64,000 nt of DNA from Hyphomicrobiales bacterium (GTDB lineage: Bacteria; Pseudomonadota; Alphaproteobacteria; Rhizobiales; Beijerinckiaceae): positions 1 to 64,000 of the forward strand of contig JAIYDY010000092.1 of NCBI GenBank assembly GCA_027487245.1, read 5' to 3'. The number at the start of each line of letters is the position of its first letter. Position 1 is the stretch's first letter. Shown piece by piece: positions 8,184 to 18,237 of the stretch. The translations under genes and the position numbers were made by a program. The notes below the pieces were generated by a model. It was not told the DNA's origin, ran no database searches, and was given only the letters and a program-made list of their open reading frames with translations.

Positions 8184-9509
8184 TCAGGTCGGCGGTGTGC
8201 CGTTGAGGCCCAGAACCTCGCCCGCCAGATAGAGCGAGCCGCAGATCAGGATGCGCGGCGGCGTCGGCCAGGAGTGCTGCGCGATCTCTTCCAGAGCAGC
8301 CGAGACCGAGCCCGAGGGCCGCGCCGCAAGGCCGACGGAGCGCGCATGTGCGGCCACATCGTCGGCGGTGCGGGCTGCCTGCTGACCCGGAATCGGCACC
8401 GCGATCAGCTCCCGCGCCAGTCCGGCAAAGGGCTTCAGCACGGCTGCGGTATCCTTTGTGCCAAGCATGCCGACAATCATCACCAGAGGGGCGGGGTTGC
8501 GATCCTCGAGGTCGGCCATGGCCGCGGCCAGCACCCGGCCACCATCGGGGTTGTGCCCGCCATCGAGCCACAGTTCCGAGCCGGGCGGGCACAGATCGGC
8601 CAGTCGGCCGCGGGCCAGCCGCTGCATTCGCGCCGGCCAGTCTGCCTGGGCGAGCCCGGTCTCGAAGATGCTGTTGGCAAGGTCATAGCCAGCCGCCCTG
8701 AGGCCTGCGATGGCGGTGGCGGCGTTGATGTGCTGATGCCGTCCGAGCAGGCGCGGCAAGGGCAGGTCAAGCAGCCGTTCCTCATCCTGGTAGACAAGCC
8801 GCCCCGCCTCCTCGCGGATGCTGAACTCCTGTCCACCCACCCAGATAGGGCCGGCACCAAGTCGCTCGGCTTCCGCCACCAGAACCTGATCCGCCTCCTT
8901 GTAGGTCTGCGGAGCGATCACGGCGGGCGCTCCACGTTTGAAGATGCCGGCCTTCTCGGCCGCGATCAGGGCCAGCGTGTCGCCCAGATACTCGGCATGG
9001 TCCATGCCGATCGAGGTGACGACAGCCGCAGCCGGATGGTCGATCACGTTGGTCGCGTCGAAGCGCCCGCCCAGTCCGACTTCGAGCAGGAGCACATCGG
9101 CGGGGTTCTCGTGAAACAGCACGAACGCCGCTGCCATGGTGATCTCGAACACGGTGATCGGCGCACCGGCATTGGCCGTTTCGCAGCGGGCCAGCGCATC
9201 GACCAGCCGGCTTTCGTCGACGAATCGCCCGCCGCCGGGTTTGCCCAGCCTGATGCGCTCATGGAACCGCACCAGATGCGGCGAGGTATAGACATGCACC
9301 GACAGCCCGGCAGCTTCCAGGATGGCACGCATGAAAGCGACGGTGGAACCCTTGCCGTTGGTTCCGGCCACATGGATGATCGGCGGCAAGTTTCGATGCG
9401 GCCAGCCAAGCACTTCCAGAAGCCGCTGCACGCGCCCGAGCGACAGGTCGATGGCCTTCGGATGAAGGGCAAGGAAGCGCGCGATCAACGCATCGGAAGA
9501 GACCGTCAT
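8184..9509 (-). CDS. folC: Bifunctional folylpolyglutamate synthase / dihydrofolate synthase
   Basis: Adds glutamate to dihydropteroate and to reduced folates in the cytoplasm. The 441 residues have the Mur-ligase-like P-loop VAGTNGKGST, the following FMRAILEAAG helix, DGGHNPDG in the second half and the VGMLGTKD segment. It begins 29 bases after the stop of accD on the same strand; accD-folC is a common pair and here closes the trp cluster. Confidence 0.95.
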   Translation of the reverse strand: MTVSSDALIARFLALHPKAIDLSLGRVQRLLEVLGWPHRNLPPIIHVAGTNGKGSTVAFMRAILEAAGLSVHVYTSPHLVRFHERIRLGKPGGGRFVDESRLVDALARCETANAGAPITVFEITMAAAFVLFHENPADVLLLEVGLGGRFDATNVIDHPAAAVVTSIGMDHAEYLGDTLALIAAEKAGIFKRGAPAVIAPQTYKEADQVLVAEAERLGAGPIWVGGQEFSIREEAGRLVYQDEERLLDLPLPRLLGRHQHINAATAIAGLRAAGYDLANSIFETGLAQADWPARMQRLARGRLADLCPPGSELWLDGGHNPDGGRVLAAAMADLEDRNPAPLVMIVGMLGTKDTAAVLKPFAGLARELIAVPIPGQQAARTADDVAAHARSVGLAARPSGSVSAALEEIAQHSWPTPPRILICGSLYLAGEVLGLNGTPPT

Positions 9510-9538
9510 GGGGCGCTGGTCCGGACCGGCCTGAAGAC

Positions 9539-10405
9539 TCAGGCCGCCGCCTGGGGAGCAGGCAGCTTCATCAGCAGCCGCGCCAGCCGGGCCACGGTGG
9601 CCTTCATCTCATGCCGGTGCACGACCATGTCGACCATGCCGTGATCCTTGAGATACTCCGCACGCTGGAAGCCTTCGGGCAGTTTCTCGCGGATGGTCTG
9701 CTCGATCACGCGCGGGCCGGCAAAGCCGATCAGCGCGCCGGGCTCGGCGATATGGATGTCACCGAGCATGGCATAAGAAGCAGTCACCCCGCCGGTGGTC
9801 GGGTTGGTCAGCACTACGATATAGGGCAGGCCCGCGTTGCGGAGCCGGCGCGTGGCTACGGTGGTGCGCGGCAACTGCATCAGCGACAGAATGCCCTCCT
9901 GCATCCGTGCGCCGCCCGAAGCCGCGAACACGACGTAAGGTGTGCCCTTCTCGATGGCGGTTTCAGCCCCCTTGATGAAGGCTTCACCAGCCGCCATGCC
10001 GAGCGAGCCGCCCATGAAGTCGAAATCCTGCACGGCGATGGTCATCGGGTCGCCCTCGATGCGGCCGAAGCCGACCCGGAAGGCATCCTGCATGCTGGTC
10101 TTGAGCTTGGCATCCCGCAGCCGGTCGACATAGCGCTTCTCGTCGCGGAACTTCAGCGGGTCGCTCGCCACTTCCGGCAAGGCGACATCGAGCCACTTGG
10201 CCTCGTCGAACATCATGCGCAGACGGTCGAGCGACTTGACGCGCAGATGGTGTTGGGAGCCCGGAATGACCCACTGGTTGGCCTCGACATCCTTCTGGAA
10301 GACGAGCTGGCCGGAATCGGGGCACTTGATCCAGAGGTTTTCCGGCGTCTCGCGCTTGAACAGCGTCTTGATCTTCGGGAGAACCCCGTCAGAAATCCAG
10401 TTCAT
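9539..10405 (-). CDS. accD: Acetyl-CoA carboxylase carboxyltransferase subunit beta
   Basis: Beta subunit of the carboxyltransferase that makes malonyl-CoA for fatty acid synthesis. It has 288 residues, a crotonase-like core ([37 protein letters not shown]) and an N-terminal segment where E. coli AccD has a four-cysteine zinc ribbon. Only C28 of the four remains (S31, I47 and S50 replace the others), a state I associate with rhizobial AccD. A TTG at 10414 is in frame, but AGGA fits the ATG at 10405. Confidence 0.94.
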   Translation of the reverse strand: MNWISDGVLPKIKTLFKRETPENLWIKCPDSGQLVFQKDVEANQWVIPGSQHHLRVKSLDRLRMMFDEAKWLDVALPEVASDPLKFRDEKRYVDRLRDAKLKTSMQDAFRVGFGRIEGDPMTIAVQDFDFMGGSLGMAAGEAFIKGAETAIEKGTPYVVFAASGGARMQEGILSLMQLPRTTVATRRLRNAGLPYIVVLTNPTTGGVTASYAMLGDIHIAEPGALIGFAGPRVIEQTIREKLPEGFQRAEYLKDHGMVDMVVHRHEMKATVARLARLLMKLPAPQAAA

Positions 10406-10495
10406 TGCGAACAATCCTTCCAGCGGGTGAAACCGGCCAGGACAATGGCCAGGTCGTGACCCTCGACCTTACATGGGAAGCAGGGCATCGCCCCG

Positions 10496-11329
10496 TCAAG
10501 CCGCCTTGCGCACCGAGCGGACCCCGCGGGCCAGTTCCGAGACAAGGTCGGTCACGGCCGACACGGTGGCGGGTGTCGCCTTGCCGGCACCGTCGAGCGA
10601 CAGGCGAACCTTTTCGACCAGGGCCGAGCCGACAACAACACCGTCAGCCCCCTTCGCGATGGCAGCGGCATCGGCGGCCGTCTTGACGCCGAAGCCAACC
10701 GCCACGGGCAGGTTCGTGTGAGCCTTGATCCGAGCCACCGCCTCGCCGACAGCGTCATAGGAGGCAATCACGCCACCGGTGATGCCGGTCATCGAGACAT
10801 AATAGACAAAGCCGGAGGTGTTCTGGAGCACCTTCGGCAGGCGCTTGTCGTCGGTGGTCGGCGTCGCCAGACGGATGAAGTTCAGCCCCGCCTTCAATGC
10901 CGGCAGGCAAAGCTCGGCATCTTCCTCGGGCGGCAGGTCGACCATGATCAGGCCATCGACGCCTGCTGCCAGCGCATCCTTGAGGAAGACATCGACACCG
11001 TAGACATAAATGGGGTTGTAATAGCCCATCAGCACGATTGGCGTGGCGGCGTCGCGCTTGCGGAAATCGCGGACCATGGCGAGCGTCTTGCGCAGCGTCT
11101 GGCCGGCCCTCAGCGCGCGCTGGCCAGCCAGCTGGATCGGAATGCCGTCTGCCATCGGGTCGGTGAACGGCACGCCAAGCTCGATGATGTCGGCGCCGGC
11201 ACCCGGCAGCGCATGCAGGATCGCCTGTGCGGTGACATGGTCCGGGTCGCCCGCCGTTACGAAAGTGACGAGCGCGGCGCGGCCTTCAGCGGCACACTGG
11301 GCAAAGCGGGTTGCGAGGCGTGTGGTCAT
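10496..11329 (-). CDS. trpA: Tryptophan synthase alpha subunit
   Basis: Cleaves indole-3-glycerol phosphate to indole, which passes to TrpB through a tunnel. The 277 residues carry the catalytic pair E50 and D61 in [13 protein letters not shown] and the phosphate-binding GFGVKT loop near the C-terminus. It starts ten bases after trpB ends. The 90 bases to accD hold no other gene. Confidence 0.96.
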   Translation of the reverse strand: MTTRLATRFAQCAAEGRAALVTFVTAGDPDHVTAQAILHALPGAGADIIELGVPFTDPMADGIPIQLAGQRALRAGQTLRKTLAMVRDFRKRDAATPIVLMGYYNPIYVYGVDVFLKDALAAGVDGLIMVDLPPEEDAELCLPALKAGLNFIRLATPTTDDKRLPKVLQNTSGFVYYVSMTGITGGVIASYDAVGEAVARIKAHTNLPVAVGFGVKTAADAAAIAKGADGVVVGSALVEKVRLSLDGAGKATPATVSAVTDLVSELARGVRSVRKAA

Positions 11330-11339
11330 GATCGTGCCC

Positions 11340-12587
11340 TCACATTCCGCCCAGATGTTCGGCGACGGTGAAGATGTCCTTGTCGCCGCGCCCGCACAGG
11401 TTGACCACCATCAGGTGATCGCGCGGCAGGTCGGGAGCGAGCTGCACCACCTTCGCGAGCGCATGCGATGGTTCGAGCGCCGGAATGATGCCTTCCAGCT
11501 TCGAGCAGAGCTGGAACGCCTCAAGCGCCTCGCTGTCCGTCGCCGAGATGTAGTCGATGCGGCCCATCTGATGCAGCCAGGCATGCTCGGGCCCGATGCC
11601 TGGATAGTCAAGGCCGGCGGAGATCGAGTGGGCGTCGGTGATCTGTCCGTCATCATCCATCAGCAGGTAGGTGCGGTTGCCATGCAGCACGCCCGGACGG
11701 CCCCCGGTCAGCGATGCGGCATGCTGGCCTGACTCGACGCCATGGCCCGCAGCCTCGACGCCCCAGATCTTGACCGAAGGCTCGTCAAGGAACGGATGGA
11801 AAAGCCCAATTGCATTAGAGCCGCCGCCGATCGAGGCGATCAGCGAGTCAGGCAGGCGCCCTTCGGCTTCCTGCATCTGCGCCCGCGTCTCATGCCCGAT
11901 CACCGACTGGAAATCGCGGACCATCATCGGATAGGGGTGCGGACCGGCTGCGGTGCCGATGCAATAGAAGGTGTCGGCGACATTGGTGACCCAGTCGCGC
12001 AGCGCCTCGTTCATGGCGTCCTTGAGAGTGCGGGTGCCCGACTGAACAGGGATGACCTCGGCTCCGAGCATCTTCATGCGGAACACGTTGGGCTTCTGGC
12101 GTTCGACATCGACCGCGCCCATATAGACCACGCATTGCAGGCCAAAACGGGCGCACAGCGTGGCAGTAGCGACACCATGCTGGCCGGCGCCGGTCTCCGC
12201 GATGATGCGCTTCTTGCCCATGCGCATGGCGAGCAGGATCTGGCCGGTGACGTTGTTCACCTTGTGCGCGCCGGTGTGGTTGAGTTCGTCGCGCTTGAAG
12301 TAGATCTTTGCGCCGCCTGTGCCGCCCTTTGCCTCGGCAAGCGCCCGCACATGCGCGGTCATCCGCTCGGCGAAATACAGCGGCGAGGGCCTGCCGACAT
12401 AATGCTTCAGATAGCCGTCGAGTTCGGTGCGGAAGGCGGGATCGACCTTGGCCTCGGCATAGGCCTTTTCCAGATCGAGGATCAGCGGCATCAGCGTTTC
12501 GGCCACGAACCGGCCACCAAAGATGCCGAACCTGCCCTGTTCGTCGGGGCCGTTGCGGAACGAGTTGGGAGCCGGATTGACGGTCAT
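11340..12587 (-). CDS. trpB: Tryptophan synthase beta subunit
   Basis: PLP enzyme that condenses indole and serine to tryptophan. It has 415 residues, the PLP lysine K109 in HTGAHKVNN, the glycine-rich phosphate loop GGGSNAIG and the C-terminal CGRGDKD. The frame extends upstream, but the ATG at 12587 gives the standard N-terminus and follows a GAGAA. It begins ten bases after trpF. Confidence 0.97.
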   Translation of the reverse strand: MTVNPAPNSFRNGPDEQGRFGIFGGRFVAETLMPLILDLEKAYAEAKVDPAFRTELDGYLKHYVGRPSPLYFAERMTAHVRALAEAKGGTGGAKIYFKRDELNHTGAHKVNNVTGQILLAMRMGKKRIIAETGAGQHGVATATLCARFGLQCVVYMGAVDVERQKPNVFRMKMLGAEVIPVQSGTRTLKDAMNEALRDWVTNVADTFYCIGTAAGPHPYPMMVRDFQSVIGHETRAQMQEAEGRLPDSLIASIGGGSNAIGLFHPFLDEPSVKIWGVEAAGHGVESGQHAASLTGGRPGVLHGNRTYLLMDDDGQITDAHSISAGLDYPGIGPEHAWLHQMGRIDYISATDSEALEAFQLCSKLEGIIPALEPSHALAKVVQLAPDLPRDHLMVVNLCGRGDKDIFTVAEHLGGM

Positions 12588-12597
12588 GGCAGGTTTC

Positions 12598-13275
12598 TCA
12601 CGCTGTAGCCCCGGCAGCGATACGCGCGGCCCGGGCAAAATCCCTGATCTTGCCGATGTCCTTTATGCCGGGCGCGCTTTCAATGCCAGAGGATACATCG
12701 ACGCCGGTCAGGCGCTGACCGGCAGCCTTGATCCGCATGATCGCCTCGCCGACATTGCCGGCACTGAGCCCGCCGGACAGCATGAACGGCTGGGCCGGAT
12801 CGAGCCCGGACAGGATCGACCAGTCGAAGGGCTGGCCATGACCGCCGGGATAGGCTGCATCGGCCGGCGGCTTGGCATCAAGCAGCAGCATGTCGGCGGC
12901 TGCGGCCGCTTCCGGCACGGCCAGCAGGTCCGTGGCCACCGATATGCCGAGCGCCCGCATCACCGGCCGGCCTGTCAGCGCGCGAATATCGGCCACCCGC
13001 GCGGGTGACTCGCTGCCATGGCACTGGATCATGTCCGGAGCGGCCACATCCATGATGCGGCCGAGCGCTGCATCGTCGTGGTTGACCACCAGCGCCACGA
13101 TCAGGGCGTGCCCACGCGCCTGCGAGGCCAGCGCGGCCGCCCGCTCGTCGGACACGAAGCGGGGGCTCCTGGGATGGAATACCAGCCCCACCATGTCGGC
13201 ACCGGCCTCCAGTGCCGCCGCCATCACGTCATGGCTGCCAAGCCCGCACATCTTGATTGTGATCGCTTCGTGCAT
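12598..13275 (-). CDS. trpF: Phosphoribosylanthranilate isomerase
   Basis: Carries out the Amadori rearrangement in tryptophan synthesis. It has 225 residues with catalytic C10 (KMCG) and D133 (LLDAKPP) and the phosphate site near [10 protein letters not shown]. The ATG at 13275 follows AAGAG, whereas a TTG 15 bases upstream has no such site. It is the first gene of the trpFBA-accD-folC set and diverges from the TAXI gene across a 95-base gap that must hold both promoters. Confidence 0.95.
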   Translation of the reverse strand: MHEAITIKMCGLGSHDVMAAALEAGADMVGLVFHPRSPRFVSDERAAALASQARGHALIVALVVNHDDAALGRIMDVAAPDMIQCHGSESPARVADIRALTGRPVMRALGISVATDLLAVPEAAAAADMLLLDAKPPADAAYPGGHGQPFDWSILSGLDPAQPFMLSGGLSAGNVGEAIMRIKAAGQRLTGVDVSSGIESAPGIKDIGKIRDFARAARIAAGATA

Positions 13276-13325
13276 GATCGGCTCTTGCAAACGGCTCGCT
13301 CTGGACGCCCCAGTTGTGACATGAT

Positions 13326-13344
13326 CGTGCTTATCCGAAGCACG
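13326..13344 (+). promoter_or_regulatory. Perfect hairpin in the trpF/TAXI divergent region
   Basis: CGTGCTT pairs with AAGCACG around a five-base loop, 26 bases before the TAXI start. It lies in the short gap between two divergent genes, so it may be an operator or part of the TAXI leader. Nothing else supports a function. Confidence 0.3.
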
Positions 13345-13370
13345 GCAGCGTTACGAGGGACAATCGGCTG

Positions 13371-14678
13371 ATGGGACGTCGCGGCTTTCTGACAATGGCA
13401 GGGCTTTTTGCGCTCTCGGCCGTGGTCGCACTGTCCTTCCACCTCGCGACAGCACCCACCATCCTGCGGCTGGCCGTGGGGCCGATCGGCTCGGACGACC
13501 TGCGCATGGCGGCAGCCTTCGTGCAGGCCCTCAACCGCGAGAAGAGCAGCATCCGCGTCAAGATCGTGCTGACCGAGGGCCTCGCCCAGAGCGCGGCGCT
13601 GATCGACGACGGCAAGGCCGAACTGGCTATCATCCGTCCCGACATCAAGCTTCCCGTCAAGGGCGAGACGGTGCTGATCACCCGGCGCTTCCTGCCGTTC
13701 ATGGCCACCAATGCCGCCAAGGGCATCGAACGGGTTGCCGATCTGAGGGGCAAGCGCATCGGCGTGGTCAGCACGCCGGCGGCCAACATCGAGTTGATGA
13801 GGACGATTCTGGCCTTCTACGAGGTACCACTGGCCGAGGTGACGATTGTCGGGCTTCTGCCACCGGACATTCCGTCCGCGGTAGAGAATGACCGGATCGA
13901 TGCGATATTCTCGGTCGGGGCGCTGAGCGCCCGGACATTGTCGCAGGGCGTCGGGATCATCCGGCAGGCCTGGGGCCCGGACGCCGTCTTCATCCCGATT
14001 CGCGAGGCGGAGGCGTTGGCTTCGCGCAACCGCGCCATCGAGACCGGCGAGATCGTGCGGGGCGCCTTCGGTGGTGATCCGCCAAAGCCGGTCGACCCGA
14101 TGACAACCATCGCTGTCACGCACCGGCTGGTTGCCCACGCCGATGTCGATGACAACGCCGTCTCCGAACTGACCCGAAGGATCCTGTCACAACGCAGCGC
14201 CCTTTCTTCCGAGGTGCCGACCATCCAGGGCATCGAGGCTCCGTCGACGGCACGCGATGCGTCCTTGCCGGTGCATGATGGCGCAATCGCCTATCTGGAT
14301 GGCACGGAACGCAGTTTTTTTGACCGGTATGGCGACTGGTTCTATCTCGGCGTCATGGCGATGTCGCTGCTGGGCTCCGGCGCTGCGGCACTGCTCAGTC
14401 AGGCGTCTTCTGCCCGCCGCCGCACAGCCATGGAGGGATTGACCCGGATCGTGGCCATGATCTCGGAAGCGCGCGAAACCTCCGATCCGGCACGGTTGCT
14501 CACACTCGAACTGGAAGCCGACGCCATCCTCGCCGCGACGCTGGACAACATGGCACGCCAGCATATCGATGATTCCGGGCTGTCGGCTTACAGGCTTGCA
14601 ATGGACCAGTTGTCGCGTGCGGTCGTCGAAAGACGACGTTTCCTGCTCGACACGATGGAACAGGAACACGCCACCTGA
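13371..14678 (+). CDS. Membrane-anchored TAXI-family substrate-binding protein
   Basis: TAXI proteins are the periplasmic binding parts of TRAP transporters. This 435-residue protein has an N-terminal membrane anchor or signal (7-28), the binding domain (30-310, with segments IGSDDLR, AELAIIRPD, DLRGKRIGVV) and the DGTERSFFDRYGD stretch. A second membrane helix (322-343) and a 90-residue cytoplasmic helical tail follow. No TRAP permease gene is in the window. A lone binding domain joined to a membrane span and an inner tail suggests sensing or an unlinked permease. GAGGGA about ten bases upstream supports the ATG. Confidence 0.8.
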   Translation: MGRRGFLTMAGLFALSAVVALSFHLATAPTILRLAVGPIGSDDLRMAAAFVQALNREKSSIRVKIVLTEGLAQSAALIDDGKAELAIIRPDIKLPVKGETVLITRRFLPFMATNAAKGIERVADLRGKRIGVVSTPAANIELMRTILAFYEVPLAEVTIVGLLPPDIPSAVENDRIDAIFSVGALSARTLSQGVGIIRQAWGPDAVFIPIREAEALASRNRAIETGEIVRGAFGGDPPKPVDPMTTIAVTHRLVAHADVDDNAVSELTRRILSQRSALSSEVPTIQGIEAPSTARDASLPVHDGAIAYLDGTERSFFDRYGDWFYLGVMAMSLLGSGAAALLSQASSARRRTAMEGLTRIVAMISEARETSDPARLLTLELEADAILAATLDNMARQHIDDSGLSAYRLAMDQLSRAVVERRRFLLDTMEQEHAT

Positions 14679-14799
14679 TGAGAGATGCGACCTTCTGACG
14701 CGGGGCGTCAGGCGCAAACTGGCCCTGTGCGAGACACGCCCCTTGCGCCATGATCTATTCAGGCTCGGGTGCCGGGCCTCGCTTCGCGGAGAACCTCTC

Positions 14800-14976
14800 A
14801 TGAAGACACGTCGCAAGACCGTCGGCAGATCCCTCGCCAGCATCACGCTGCTTGCCGCAGCAACCGGCCTCTTCATCGCCTCTGCCCAGGCGCAGGGCAC
14901 GCAGCAGAACCCGCCGCAGAACGAGCAGGGCGGCTACACCTGCAGTTCCAAGGCGCGTGCGCCCGCCACGTCCTGA
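14800..14976 (+). CDS. Small secreted peptide (58 residues)
   Basis: A 58-codon frame preceded by GGAG (14788-14791), eight bases before the ATG. The N-terminus is basic (KTRRKTVGR), then a hydrophobic run and a likely signal cleavage at AQAQ (about residue 31). The mature part would be about 27 residues, rich in Gln, Asn and Pro, with one cysteine in GGYTCSS. Function unknown; it is kept because of the clear signal peptide and ribosome site. Confidence 0.5.
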   Translation: MKTRRKTVGRSLASITLLAAATGLFIASAQAQGTQQNPPQNEQGGYTCSSKARAPATS

Positions 14977-15347
14977 CACGGCATCAGCCGGTCTGGCCTC
15001 GGCCTGATCGGCAGCCTTTCCGGAACTGGCCGGGCGACGTCCGTCCAGTCTAGGCCCATCTTTCAGGGGTGCGTCCTCGTGCCTGTCTGCTCCGGCTGAT
15101 GGGCGCTGACGGCTGTGCTTGCTCCTGACCGCGCAATCCGCTAAGAGCCGCGTGTCGCGCAGGGAGTTTGCCCTGCGGATGCATGCACATGTTGCCGGTC
15201 AATGCACCGGTGCGCCGCCTCAAGTGCGGCCCGCTTTTTCAAAGCGCCCCGATTTCGAGCCTGCCAGGGCTTTTGATGGGCCGCCTGCAGCGCGTGTCTG
15301 GCCGATCAACACCAACCCAAGGTGCTCCTGGCGTCCAAGGAGATCAT
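14977..15347. other. rpsA upstream region (371 bases, no gene)
   Basis: No supported gene is present. It holds a GGCATCAGCCGGT copy right after the small secreted gene (14980-14992) and a 7-bp perfect hairpin CGCAGGG/CCCTGCG at 15158-15177, and it must contain the rpsA promoter and leader. In many alphaproteobacteria cmk precedes rpsA; it is not here. Confidence 0.6.
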
Positions 15348-17048
15348 ATGTCTGGTTTGAATTATGCCCCGTCGCGCGAGGATTTCGCGTCGATGCTTCA
15401 GGAGTCCTTTACCAAGGTCGATGTGCAGGAAGGTGCGGTCATCAAGGGCCGCGTCGTCGCCATCGAGAAGGACATGGCCGTCATCGACGTCGGCCTCAAG
15501 ACCGAAGGCCGCGTGGCCCTCAAGGAATTCATGGGCCATGGCCGCGAGGTCGCACTGGCTGTCGGCGATGAAGTCGAGGTTTATCTCGACCGCGTCGAGA
15601 ATGCCATGGGCGAAGCGGTCATCAGCCGCGACAAGGCTCGCCGCGAAGAGAGCTGGGTCAAGCTCGAGCGCGCCTTCGAAGCCAACGAGAAGGTCAACGG
15701 CACCATCTTCAATGCGGTCAAGGGCGGCTACACGGTCGATCTCGACGGCGCGACGGCCTTCCTGCCGCGCAGCCAGGTCGACATTCGCCCGATCCGCGAC
15801 GTCGGCCCGCTGATGAACCAGGTCCAGCCCTTCCAGATCCTCAAGATGGATCGCCGCCGCGGCAACATCGTTGTCTCGCGCCGCACCGTTCTGGAAGAGA
15901 CCCGCGCCGAAGCCCGTTCGGAACTGGTCGCGAGCCTCGAAGAAGGTCAGGCCGTCGACGGCGTGGTCAAGAACATCACCGAGTACGGCGCATTCGTCGA
16001 TCTGGGTGGCATCGATGGCCTGCTGCACGTCACGGACATGGCCTGGCGCCGCGTCAACCATCCGTCCGAGGTCGTCACCATCGGCCAGTCGGTCAAGGTC
16101 AAGATCATCAAGATCAACCAGGACACGCACCGCATCTCGCTGGGCATCAAGCAGCTCCAGGCCGATCCGTGGGATGGCATTGCCGCCCGCTATCCGGTCC
16201 AGGCCAAGCTGTCGGGCCGCATCACCAACATCACCGATTATGGTGCGTTCGTGGAGCTGGAACCGGGCATCGAAGGCCTGATCCACGTCTCGGAAATGAG
16301 CTGGACCAAGAAGAACGTGCATCCGGGCAAGATCGTCTCCACCTCCCAGGAGGTCGAGGTGTCGGTTCTGGAAGTCGATCAGGTCAAGCGCCGCATCTCG
16401 CTCGGCCTCAAGCAGACCCTGCGCAACCCGTGGGAGCTGTTTGCCGAGAAGTTCCCGTCCGGTACCGTTGTCGAGGGCGAGGTCAAGAACAAGACCGAGT
16501 TCGGCCTGTTCCTGGGCCTCGAGAACGACATCGACGGCATGATCCATCTCTCCGATCTCGACTGGAACCGTCCGGGCGAGCAGGTCATCGAGGAATACAA
16601 GAAGGGCGACATGCTGAAGGCTGTCGTGCTTGATGTGGACGTCGAGAAGGAGCGTATCTCGCTCGGCCTGAAGCAGCTCGGCGGCGATCCTTTCGCCGAA
16701 GCGGGCGAACTGAAGAAGAACCAGGTCGTGACCTGCGAGATCACCGAAGTGAAGGAAGCCGGCCTCGACGTGAAGATCGTCGGCACCGACTTCATGACCT
16801 TCATCAAGCGCGCCGAACTGGCCCGCGATCGCGGCGACCAGCGTCCGGAACGCTTCGCCGTCGGCGAGAAGGTCGATGCCCGCGTGCTGATGTTCGACAA
16901 GAAGGCCCGCAAGGTCCAGGTGTCGATCAAGGCGCTCGAAATGCACGAGGAAAAGGAAGCCATCGCCCAGTTCGGCTCGTCCGATTCCGGTGCGTCCCTC
17001 GGCGACATCCTCGGCGCCGCCCTCAAGAAGGCCGGCGAAAAGAAGTGA
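15348..17048 (+). CDS. rpsA: 30S ribosomal protein S1
   Basis: Brings mRNA to the 30S subunit, helping weak-leader messages. It has 566 residues with six S1/OB repeats; repeated patterns such as YGAFVDLGGIDGLLHVTDMAW and the near-copy YGAFVELEPGIEGLIHVSEM mark repeats 3 and 4. The frame runs upstream, but the ATG at 15348 follows AAGGAGATCAT and gives the family start MSGLNYAPSREDFAS. A strong terminator follows, so rpsA is probably transcribed alone. Confidence 0.97.
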   Translation: MSGLNYAPSREDFASMLQESFTKVDVQEGAVIKGRVVAIEKDMAVIDVGLKTEGRVALKEFMGHGREVALAVGDEVEVYLDRVENAMGEAVISRDKARREESWVKLERAFEANEKVNGTIFNAVKGGYTVDLDGATAFLPRSQVDIRPIRDVGPLMNQVQPFQILKMDRRRGNIVVSRRTVLEETRAEARSELVASLEEGQAVDGVVKNITEYGAFVDLGGIDGLLHVTDMAWRRVNHPSEVVTIGQSVKVKIIKINQDTHRISLGIKQLQADPWDGIAARYPVQAKLSGRITNITDYGAFVELEPGIEGLIHVSEMSWTKKNVHPGKIVSTSQEVEVSVLEVDQVKRRISLGLKQTLRNPWELFAEKFPSGTVVEGEVKNKTEFGLFLGLENDIDGMIHLSDLDWNRPGEQVIEEYKKGDMLKAVVLDVDVEKERISLGLKQLGGDPFAEAGELKKNQVVTCEITEVKEAGLDVKIVGTDFMTFIKRAELARDRGDQRPERFAVGEKVDARVLMFDKKARKVQVSIKALEMHEEKEAIAQFGSSDSGASLGDILGAALKKAGEKK

Positions 17049-17110
17049 CCATGGCGCGGTCCGGTCAGGCCTTGCGCCTGTGCCGGACCACACCGCCACC
17101 CGATCTGTTG

Positions 17111-17148
17111 GACACCCGCCTGGCTTGGCCGAGCGGGTGTCTTTTTTT
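17111..17148 (+). terminator. Rho-independent terminator of rpsA
   Basis: GACACCCGC (17111-17119) pairs perfectly with GCGGGTGTC (17133-17141), followed by seven T residues. It lies 60 bases after the rpsA stop. This is the clearest intrinsic terminator in the window. Confidence 0.92.
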
Positions 17149-17238
17149 GTTGTGTGCCCACCCGCAGTCCAAATGCGGTTTCCCCTTTGTGGGCACTTGC
17201 TCTAAGACAGCGTGACCATTCACCGGGCAAGGGAAGCC

Positions 17239-18210
17239 ATGTCGATCCAGGCCGATCTGATTGCAGACCGTCGCAGCATGCGGCGTCGCCTGAGCCTCTG
17301 GCGGGTGCTCGGCGTTGTCGGCGCGCTCATCGGGGTCGTCGGGCTGGCCTATGCTTTCGGGGGACGTCAACTCCTTGGCGGCGGCAGCGAGCATGTGGCT
17401 CGTCTCAGGATCCAGGGCTTCATCTCCGGCGACGACCGCACCTTGCGGCTGATCCGCGATGTGCGCCTGTCGAAATCGGTCAAGGCCGTGATCGTGCAGA
17501 TCGATTCGCCCGGCGGCACCGTTTCGGGCTCGGAAGCGATCTATCTCGCCCTTCGCCAGCTTGCCTCCGAGAAGCCGACTGCGGCTGTCGTGACCGGCTT
17601 GGCTGCTTCGGGCGGCTACATTGCCGCCGCTGCTGCCGACCGGATCGTGGCCCAGCAGACCTCGCTTGTCGGCTCCATCGGTGTTCTGTTCCAGATCCCG
17701 AATGTCAGCAAGCTGCTTGACACGGTCGGTGTCAACGTCGAGTCGATCCGTTCCAGCCCGTTGAAGGCCGCACCAAGTGGTTTTGAGCCGACCTCGCCCG
17801 AGGCCCGCGCTGCCCTCGATCAGGTGGTCAAGGATCACTACGACTGGTTCAAGGGACTGGTGCGCGAGCGCCGCAAGCTCAACGACGCTGAACTGGCGAT
17901 TGTCTCCGATGGACGCGTGCACACCGGCCGCCAGGGCATCGAGCGCAAGCTCGTCGATGTCCTCGGCGGCGAGCGGCAGGCGGTCGATTGGCTGGAGACC
18001 GAGCGCAATGTGGCAAAGTCACTGCCGATTCGCGAATGGCGTCGCCGGAGCGAATCAGACGCTCTGGGGCTGTGGTCTGCCGCCAGCCGGATTGCGGCAG
18101 CAGCAGGTTTTGACGCATTTGCCTCGGTCCTGACCCGTGCCGGCGCCATCGAGCCCGGTGTGCGCCTTGACGGAGCGCTGGCACTCTGGCAGCCTGCGCT
18201 TGAAAAATGA
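17239..18210 (+). CDS. sppA: Signal peptide peptidase SppA (S49 family)
   Basis: Membrane-anchored periplasmic protease that clears cleaved signal peptides. The 323-residue short form has one N-terminal membrane helix (22-42) and a Ser/Lys dyad: S124 in GLAASGGYIAA and K176 in SSPLKAAPS. The ATG at 17239 follows GGGA at five bases and starts MSIQADLIADRR; an earlier in-frame ATG-like start adds nine residues and lacks a site. rpsA-sppA-ihfB is a conserved alphaproteobacterial order. Confidence 0.93.
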   Translation: MSIQADLIADRRSMRRRLSLWRVLGVVGALIGVVGLAYAFGGRQLLGGGSEHVARLRIQGFISGDDRTLRLIRDVRLSKSVKAVIVQIDSPGGTVSGSEAIYLALRQLASEKPTAAVVTGLAASGGYIAAAAADRIVAQQTSLVGSIGVLFQIPNVSKLLDTVGVNVESIRSSPLKAAPSGFEPTSPEARAALDQVVKDHYDWFKGLVRERRKLNDAELAIVSDGRVHTGRQGIERKLVDVLGGERQAVDWLETERNVAKSLPIREWRRRSESDALGLWSAASRIAAAAGFDAFASVLTRAGAIEPGVRLDGALALWQPALEK

Positions 18211-18237
18211 GCTATCTCAATTGGTTATGAAGCGGCC

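Noticed and set aside
7911..9644. 577-codon plus-strand frame over folC
   Set aside because: folC is unmistakable on the minus strand; the plus frame has no start signal or domain.
15306..17099. 597-codon open frame antisense to rpsA
   Set aside because: Complement of six S1 repeats; its repeated Asp/Leu-rich pattern simply mirrors rpsA codons.
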